From the NCBI GenBank assembly GCA_964403325.1, contig CAYOFO010000026.1:1-17523 (forward strand): 17,523 nucleotides of DNA, read 5' to 3'. Shown here piece by piece: positions 13,370 to 17,523 of the stretch. Each line of letters starts with the position of its first letter. Within the stretch, counting starts at the first letter, position 1. A program made the position numbers and the translations under genes. Below the pieces are notes generated by a model. That model saw nothing but the letters and a program-made list of their open reading frames with translations. It was not told where the DNA came from and did no database searches. The DNA is from CAZQNF01 sp964403325 (lineage in GTDB: Bacteria; Patescibacteriota; Patescibacteriia; Magasanikbacterales; GWA2-37-8).

Positions 13370-14593
13370 ATGAATACCTCCACCCTTAACACCGACATTG
13401 TTATTTTGGGCGCCGGCATTGGCGGTTACGAAACTTTTCGCACCCTCAATCGACTCTTAAAACGCGCCGGTTTACCCCAAACCATCACCCTGGTCGATCA
13501 AAACAACTACTTTACTTTTACCCCCATGCTGCACGAAGTGGCGGCCGGCGCAATTGAACCCAGCCACGCGGCTTTTCCGCTGCGCGAAGTAGTGTATGGC
13601 ACACCCCATCGCTTCCTCAAAGCCCGTGTTGAAAACATTTTGCCGGCTGAACAGCGCGTTATTACCAGCGCCGGTAATATTGCTTACCGTTTTTGCGTGG
13701 TGGCCATAGGAAGTGGTATTAATTTTTTTGATACCCCGGGAGCAACCGAATTCTGCTACACGGTGCGGACCTTAGAAAACGCCATTCGATTCCGCAGCGA
13801 ACTCATTTCTGCTCTTGAGGGAGATAACAATGAATTAGCGGTTTCGGTGGTTGGCGGTGGTTATACTGGCATTGAAGTGGCGGCCCAGCTTATGTATTTT
13901 TTTAAACATGACGTGGCCGAACTTTATCCCGACAAAAAAATCTCCCTGCGCGTCATTGAAAACAATAGTACTATTCTTCCGAATTTACCTGCCAGCGCCC
14001 AACAGCGTGTGAGCGCCACACTGGCGCATCAGGGAGTAGAATTTTTAACCAACTCTAAAGTAAGCGAAGTAAAACGCAACCGTCTAGTAATCGGGAACCG
14101 AGAACTGGTCAGTGATTTTACCATCTGGTGTGCCGGGGTAAAGCATGCGGCTGAACGTTTTTTAGCACCACCTTTTCAACATCAAGGACAAATCGAAGTG
14201 AACAATTTTTTGCAACATCCGCTGAGCGCTGGATTATACGCTGTGGGGGATGTGGCTCGTTTTTGCCCAACTGGTGTGAGCACTCCTTTGCCGCCGCTGG
14301 GTGAAGTGGCTCACAAACAAGGCGAGTATGTGGCCCGTCACATTGTGGCCCAGATTACGCAAACCAAAATTATGCCATTCCGCTTTGTTTCTAAAGGTAT
14401 GCTCATTCCTATTGGAGATTGGTATGGCATTATCATTCTTGGCCCCTGTGTTTTTTTTGGTAAAATCGCCTGGTGTATACGACGTATGGTTTACCTCTTA
14501 TTTATGCCGGGTATTTTACGCAAATGCAAAATCCTCATTGATTGGGTCTTGCACAGCTTGGGTTTTCGCTATACTATAAATATAGAAAAATAA
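13370..14593 (+). CDS. Type II NADH dehydrogenase-like FAD oxidoreductase
   Basis: The 407-residue flavoprotein has two Rossmann motifs: GAGIGG (14-19) for FAD and GGGYTG (162-167) for NAD(P)H. It has the second FAD motif AVGDVA (291-296). Family-specific signs are NNYFTFTPMLHEVAAGAIEP (45-64), GEVAHKQGEYVARHI (311-325) and SKGMLIPIGDW (341-351). The C-terminal region (about 352-395) has hydrophobic and amphipathic stretches, which in NDH-2 enzymes hold the protein on the membrane. NDH-2 passes electrons from NADH to quinone without pumping protons. In a reduced genome it may serve redox balance or a short respiratory chain; no oxidase is in the window. A ferredoxin/thioredoxin-like reductase role cannot be excluded, but the motif order favours NDH-2. 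It is followed at 19 nt by a small cysteine-rich gene. Confidence 0.88.
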   Translation: MNTSTLNTDIVILGAGIGGYETFRTLNRLLKRAGLPQTITLVDQNNYFTFTPMLHEVAAGAIEPSHAAFPLREVVYGTPHRFLKARVENILPAEQRVITSAGNIAYRFCVVAIGSGINFFDTPGATEFCYTVRTLENAIRFRSELISALEGDNNELAVSVVGGGYTGIEVAAQLMYFFKHDVAELYPDKKISLRVIENNSTILPNLPASAQQRVSATLAHQGVEFLTNSKVSEVKRNRLVIGNRELVSDFTIWCAGVKHAAERFLAPPFQHQGQIEVNNFLQHPLSAGLYAVGDVARFCPTGVSTPLPPLGEVAHKQGEYVARHIVAQITQTKIMPFRFVSKGMLIPIGDWYGIIILGPCVFFGKIAWCIRRMVYLLFMPGILRKCKILIDWVLHSLGFRYTINIEK

Positions 14594-14612
14594 ACCCGAC
14601 CCTGTGGCAGAA

Positions 14613-14825
14613 ATGGCGGAAAAAGATTTATTTACATTTATTTTTAAAAATAACTTTCCTATGTGTAAAGACAATATCAACAAACAAACCTGCGGTTCTC
14701 GCTGCGCTTGCGACAGTGCTGCCGTTAGTCACCCAACACCTGCTGATACTACCGCCACCGCTCTGACCGTGAACGAAGAACCACCTTCCACTTGCTGCGG
14801 ACAATGCTCCTGCGACGCTCAATAA
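14613..14825 (+). CDS. Small cysteine-rich protein, metallothionein-like
   Basis: The protein has 70 residues from the ATG at 14613. Other possible starts are GTG at 14604 and ATG at 14661; the last gives 54 residues that begin MCKDN. The C-terminal 54 residues hold eight Cys in two clusters: TCGSRCACD and, at the end, TCCGQCSCDAQ. A Thr/Pro/Ala/Ser-rich linker joins them. The paired CGxRCxCD/CGQCxCD pattern resembles small metal-binding or metallothionein-type peptides, but I cannot name a family. The gene begins 19 nt after the NADH dehydrogenase stop on the same strand and lies 45 nt before the aminotransferase, so the three may form one unit. A role in metal storage or redox defence is inferred only from the cysteines. 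No Shine-Dalgarno sequence helps to choose the start. Confidence 0.6.
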   Translation: MAEKDLFTFIFKNNFPMCKDNINKQTCGSRCACDSAAVSHPTPADTTATALTVNEEPPSTCCGQCSCDAQ

Positions 14826-14870
14826 ATCCGGTTTTGTCTACCGCGCTTTGCATCACACCACATTCTATAT

Positions 14871-16193
14871 ATGCGCGCGCCGCTTTTTTCGGCAAACACT
14901 CATTTTCTCAAATACCAGATTCGAGAAATCGTTGAAGTAGGGAAGCATTTGCAAAAAATTGACCCTTCTCTCAATGTAGTGTGGGAAAATATCGGCGACC
15001 CGATTGCTCAGGGTTGGAATGTACCAGATTTTTTAAAAGAATTGCTCCGCGAAGAACTCGCTCGGCCTCAAGACACCTCTTTTGGTTATGTCCATTCGCG
15101 CGGTCAACTGGCAACCCGAGAATGGCTGACGACCCATTTACAAAGACTCTGCCCATTTTCACGTCTTAGCCCCGATGACATTCTCTTTACCAACGGACTC
15201 GGCGCTGCCATTGGACTCATTTATCAAATGGTTCCCACCGGAACGCGCGTCTTGCAGCCCGCTCCCGGATACCCACCACACATTTCTCTTGAATCCTTTT
15301 ACGCCGGCCAAGAACCGCTTTTTTACCCCTTGCAACCGGAAAAAAATTGGGAACCAGACCTTTCCAAAATGGAAAAAATGCTCCAAACCCACCCCGAGAT
15401 CGGTGCTATTCTTGTAATTAACCCCAACAACCCCACCGGCGCTGTCTTAAGGCACACGATCCTTACCAGCATCGTGGCTTTGGCCAAAAAATATCAAGTC
15501 GTCATCATTGCCGACCAGATCTATGCTCGCCTCGTTTTTCACGAACAAAATTTTGTTGATATGGTGGAGCTCGCCGACAACCGCGTTCCGCTCATCGTAA
15601 TGCGCGGCATTTCTAAAGATGTGCCTTGGCCCGGCAGCCGCTGCGGCTGGCTGGAATTTCACAACACACACCTTGACCAAGATTTTCAAAAATTTACTAA
15701 TAGTATTAAACAGCGTGCGCTTCTTGAAGTTTGCTCCACTGCCTTGCCGCAAATAATGTTGCCAAAAATTTACTCGCATCCGGATTTTCTGCCGTGGCTG
15801 CAGCACTACATCAGCGAACTGGAAAGTATTGCCGCCGAAATTGGTACTGCTTTGCACTCCATTCCCAGTCTTCACACCAACCCCACGCACGGCGCGTTTT
15901 ATATGCTGCCCCAGTTTAAAGAAAATACACTTACAAATAAACAAACCTTACCCATCGCTCATTCTGGCACGCGCGAATATATTGAAAATACCGTCAATAA
16001 ACCAGACTTTCCGCTTGACCAGCGTTTCTGTTATTACCTCTTGGCCGCTACCGGAATTTGTGTGGTGCCGGCAAGCGGATTTTACAGCCCGTTTCCTGGT
16101 TTTCGTATTACCACACTCGATCGAAATGCTGAGCGAAGACAGGATACGTATGCGCGTTTAAAAACGGCTATCGGAGAATATTTGGCTTCATAG
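14871..16193 (+). CDS. PLP-dependent class I/II aminotransferase
   Basis: The 440-residue protein is a fold-type I aminotransferase. Visible key residues are the NPNNPTG motif (184-190, with the cofactor-contacting Asn), D215 and Y218 in ADQIYAR, the Schiff-base lysine K249 in GISKD, R257 in GSRCGW and the substrate-carboxylate arginine R412 in PGFRITTL. The N-terminal IGDPIAQGWN and GYVHSRGQLATREWL are also typical. It probably transfers amino groups between an amino acid and a 2-oxoacid, in the alanine/aspartate aminotransferase group. The exact substrate cannot be read from the sequence. It is slightly longer than the usual 380-410 residues because of an insert at about 345-385 (KENTLTNKQTLPIAHSGTRE). 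It lies downstream of the cysteine-rich gene and converges with the regulator at 16207, with only 13 nt between and no clear terminator. Confidence 0.92.
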   Translation: MRAPLFSANTHFLKYQIREIVEVGKHLQKIDPSLNVVWENIGDPIAQGWNVPDFLKELLREELARPQDTSFGYVHSRGQLATREWLTTHLQRLCPFSRLSPDDILFTNGLGAAIGLIYQMVPTGTRVLQPAPGYPPHISLESFYAGQEPLFYPLQPEKNWEPDLSKMEKMLQTHPEIGAILVINPNNPTGAVLRHTILTSIVALAKKYQVVIIADQIYARLVFHEQNFVDMVELADNRVPLIVMRGISKDVPWPGSRCGWLEFHNTHLDQDFQKFTNSIKQRALLEVCSTALPQIMLPKIYSHPDFLPWLQHYISELESIAAEIGTALHSIPSLHTNPTHGAFYMLPQFKENTLTNKQTLPIAHSGTREYIENTVNKPDFPLDQRFCYYLLAATGICVVPASGFYSPFPGFRITTLDRNAERRQDTYARLKTAIGEYLAS

Positions 16194-16206
16194 CCAAACC
16201 AAGACC

Positions 16207-17223
16207 TTATACTCTTCTTACCATAAACTCTACTTCCGAAGTCATATTAACGGCTTCTATTCTTACTTGCGGATGAGCTTGTTGATACACTCGAAAAATT
16301 TCATCCGCAAAACCCTGTCCAATATTTTTAACTTGATCAAAATCTAAAATAATAACCCTAAATTCTTCTAATCCTGCGAGTAAACGACGGGCTTGTGAAC
16401 GCGAAACAAAACTCTCATTCAAGACATAGAGCTTTACCCTGATCCGCGTCTTATCAAAACGATATTCCTCATCTGAAAATTGATTAAAGATGTCTCGCAA
16501 ATGTCTAGACGAAGTAGTCGTGATAGAAAATTCGACTCGAGTACCTTTTTTGTGCCGCGCGGGTTCAACAAAAAAATCAGGCAATATATTATCTACATGA
16601 ATTTTTAATCGACCGCTTATTACCCAAAAATGATCTACGACTTTAGAAGTAAAAAATATTCCTTGTCCCGAGTGCGTAGCTGGCATAGTCGTCTGTTTAC
16701 CTTTAAAAATATCCTGCACTGCTTCTAACTCATTTTTGAGACTTCGTTTTTGCATCACGTTATTAAATATACCCACCCCACTATCTTCGATAACACAAAC
16801 TATTTTTTCCGATTGGCGTGTCACTAAAAGTTTAATTGAATTTGATTGAGAATGCTCAATCGCGTTATTAAGTATTTCTGAAAAAGCATACTCTACTATC
16901 CTGAGCACATTCTCTGGAACGTCTTCAAAAGCTCCGGCATAACGTACAGCCTGTCGCCAAATCACGTCTTCTTCTAAACCAATATTTTTTATATTTCGAG
17001 ACCAGGTATTTTTCATCGCTCGAAGTAAATCTGGTGTATTGAGAACATATTGAACATTGTTCGTGTGACCAAAACGCAAAATTTTTCCAACAGCCAGAAG
17101 CGGTCGGATGCACCGACTAATATAAGCGCGACTTACCTGCGTTGCCAGCAGCAAATCTTTCACAGTAGCCCTGCCTTTTTTTTCAATTACTGCCAAAATA
17201 ACTTCTTCAATTTTTTTAGACAT
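16207..17223 (-). CDS. wHTH - GHKL ATPase - STAS-like fusion regulator
   Basis: The protein has 338 residues from the ATG at 17223. The frame extends to a TTG at 17259, but that codon is upstream of the -10 element and is rejected. Residues 1-62 form a winged helix (KKGRATVKDLLLATQVSRAYISRC as helix-turn-helix, in two parts). Residues about 95-240 form a GHKL-type ATPase like anti-sigma/histidine kinases: N box EILNNAIEHS (116-125), G1 box DSGVGIF (147-153) and G2 box HSGQGIF (184-190). No phospho-accepting His box is seen. The C-terminus (about 274-338; ILDFDQVKNIGQGFADEIFR) resembles the STAS-like DUF4325 family. Such fusions could combine a DNA-binding module with a partner-switching ATPase and its STAS-type regulator in one chain. 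The promoter has an operator-like repeat array, which suggests autoregulation. The domain calls are by eye. Confidence 0.85.
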   Translation of the reverse strand: MSKKIEEVILAVIEKKGRATVKDLLLATQVSRAYISRCIRPLLAVGKILRFGHTNNVQYVLNTPDLLRAMKNTWSRNIKNIGLEEDVIWRQAVRYAGAFEDVPENVLRIVEYAFSEILNNAIEHSQSNSIKLLVTRQSEKIVCVIEDSGVGIFNNVMQKRSLKNELEAVQDIFKGKQTTMPATHSGQGIFFTSKVVDHFWVISGRLKIHVDNILPDFFVEPARHKKGTRVEFSITTTSSRHLRDIFNQFSDEEYRFDKTRIRVKLYVLNESFVSRSQARRLLAGLEEFRVIILDFDQVKNIGQGFADEIFRVYQQAHPQVRIEAVNMTSEVEFMVRRV

Positions 17224-17249
17224 AAAATATTTATCAATTTTATGCTTTA

Positions 17250-17278
17250 AATATAGCAAAAAAATGCATACTTGTCAA
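17250..17278 (-). promoter_or_regulatory. Strong promoter of the wHTH-ATPase gene
   Basis: On the minus strand a perfect TTGACA (17278-17273) is spaced 17 bp from TATATT (17255-17250, 5 of 6). It is the best promoter in the window. Transcription from about 17243 gives a 20-nt leader to the ATG at 17223 and rules out the TTG start at 17259. Confidence 0.8.
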
Positions 17279-17319
17279 CTAACTTGTATACTTAAATTTT
17301 AAACTTGTATACAACTTGT
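17270..17319 (-). repeat. ACAAGT operator-like array
   Basis: ACAAGT (plus-strand ACTTGT) occurs four times in the same orientation, starting at 17270, 17282, 17303 and 17314, so spacings are 12, 21 and 11 bp. The copies lie on and just upstream of the -35 element. The core TTGTATACAA (17305-17314) is a perfect palindrome, and GTATAC recurs near 17286-17291. This layout fits cooperative binding of a regulator, most simply the wHTH protein encoded downstream. Confidence 0.6.
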
Positions 17320-17377
17320 CAACCTTTTTTCCGCTATATAGAGCAGAGTGAATCAGCCTGATTTTGATAGCTTTCCA

Positions 17378-17523
17378 CTACACCAAGCCTTTCCAAAGTC
17401 CGTTAAACCAGAGCATAAAAGACTTGGCCATAGCTTCGTTTTCAATAATGATCCCTGACGGATAGCCTACCAAATCAAGGTAGGCTATTTTATTTTTCCA
17501 GGCAATATTATCAGTCGGAAAAA
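17378..17523 (-). CDS. 3' end of a second TrmB-like regulator (partial)
   Basis: The 5' part lies beyond the window. The 48 visible C-terminal codons read in part NIAWKNKIAYLDLVGYPSG and IIIENEAMAKSFMLWFNGLW, ending with TAG at 17378-17380. Aligned by eye, this matches the end of the TrmB-like protein at 6346-7131 (YDNKLMIAVMKKPNRMGVII, then ESE and LIFDLAW): N-K, P-x-x-G-[IV]-I-I-E-x-E and a terminal LxW pattern occur in the same order. The frame is open to the window edge. It lies about 100 bp upstream of the wHTH-ATPase promoter on the same strand, so it may be the preceding gene of a regulatory pair. The short length limits certainty. Confidence 0.65.
   Translation of the reverse strand, partial: FPTDNIAWKNKIAYLDLVGYPSGIIIENEAMAKSFMLWFNGLWKGLV

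Noticed and set aside
17463..17489. Terminator-like hairpin (10-bp stem followed by T-rich DNA) on the plus strand
   Set aside because: It lies inside the minus-strand partial TrmB-like coding frame and no plus-strand gene precedes it.
1..17523. CRISPR array, insertion sequence or prophage genes
   Set aside because: No regularly spaced repeats, transposase, integrase or phage structural motifs were seen on either strand.

Overview
The window looks like a chromosomal segment of a candidate phyla radiation (Patescibacteria-type) bacterium. This is inferred, not proven. The supporting signs are a host-surface style gene set, TrmB-family regulators in a bacterial context, tRNA genes without encoded CCA, almost no Shine-Dalgarno sequences, compact genes and AT-rich leaders. 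UGA is used as a stop (rmuC ends in TGA), which argues against the code-25 lineages (Gracilibacteria/Absconditabacteria). Both universal genes (rpsT, holA, rmuC) and lineage-specific genes are present, so this is not a pure mobile element.

Layout. Positions 63-4443 (minus strand) form a tight three-gene surface operon: a small secreted beta-rich protein, a membrane-anchored WxL-partner-like protein, and a 962-residue protein with fibronectin III and carboxypeptidase-regulatory-like domains. Positions 4444-6043 hold no intact gene. This gap contains a GC-richer block that may be a gene relic or a structured element, a very AT-rich stretch, three perfect parS-like ParB sites and a pair of DnaA-box-like 9-mers, so it is probably a centromere region close to the replication origin. 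tRNA-Ala(CGC) and tRNA-Arg(CCT) follow on the minus strand, then an EgtD-like methyltransferase gene with a TrmB-type regulator downstream of it. Positions 8298-9910 carry rmuC and rpsT on the plus strand. A shared terminator separates rpsT from the convergent holA. A GC-rich palindromic block and a 714-residue coiled-coil protein come next. From 13370 on the plus strand are a type II NADH dehydrogenase, a small cysteine-rich protein and a PLP-dependent aminotransferase. The right end (minus strand) has a wHTH-ATPase-STAS-like regulator with a strong promoter and an operator-like repeat array, and the 3' end of a second TrmB-like gene cut by the window edge.

How the parts fit. The surface operon probably builds an envelope-exposed complex. 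The parS cluster should load a ParB protein whose gene is not in the window. In the lines I counted by eye, the plus strand is C-rich on both sides of the cluster, regardless of gene direction. I therefore see no skew switch, and do not claim that oriC lies exactly here. The points most worth a second look are the parS/DnaA cluster, the GC-rich block beside it, the fused DNA-binding/ATPase/STAS-like switch with its repeat array, the cysteine-rich miniprotein and the palindromic block upstream of holA.
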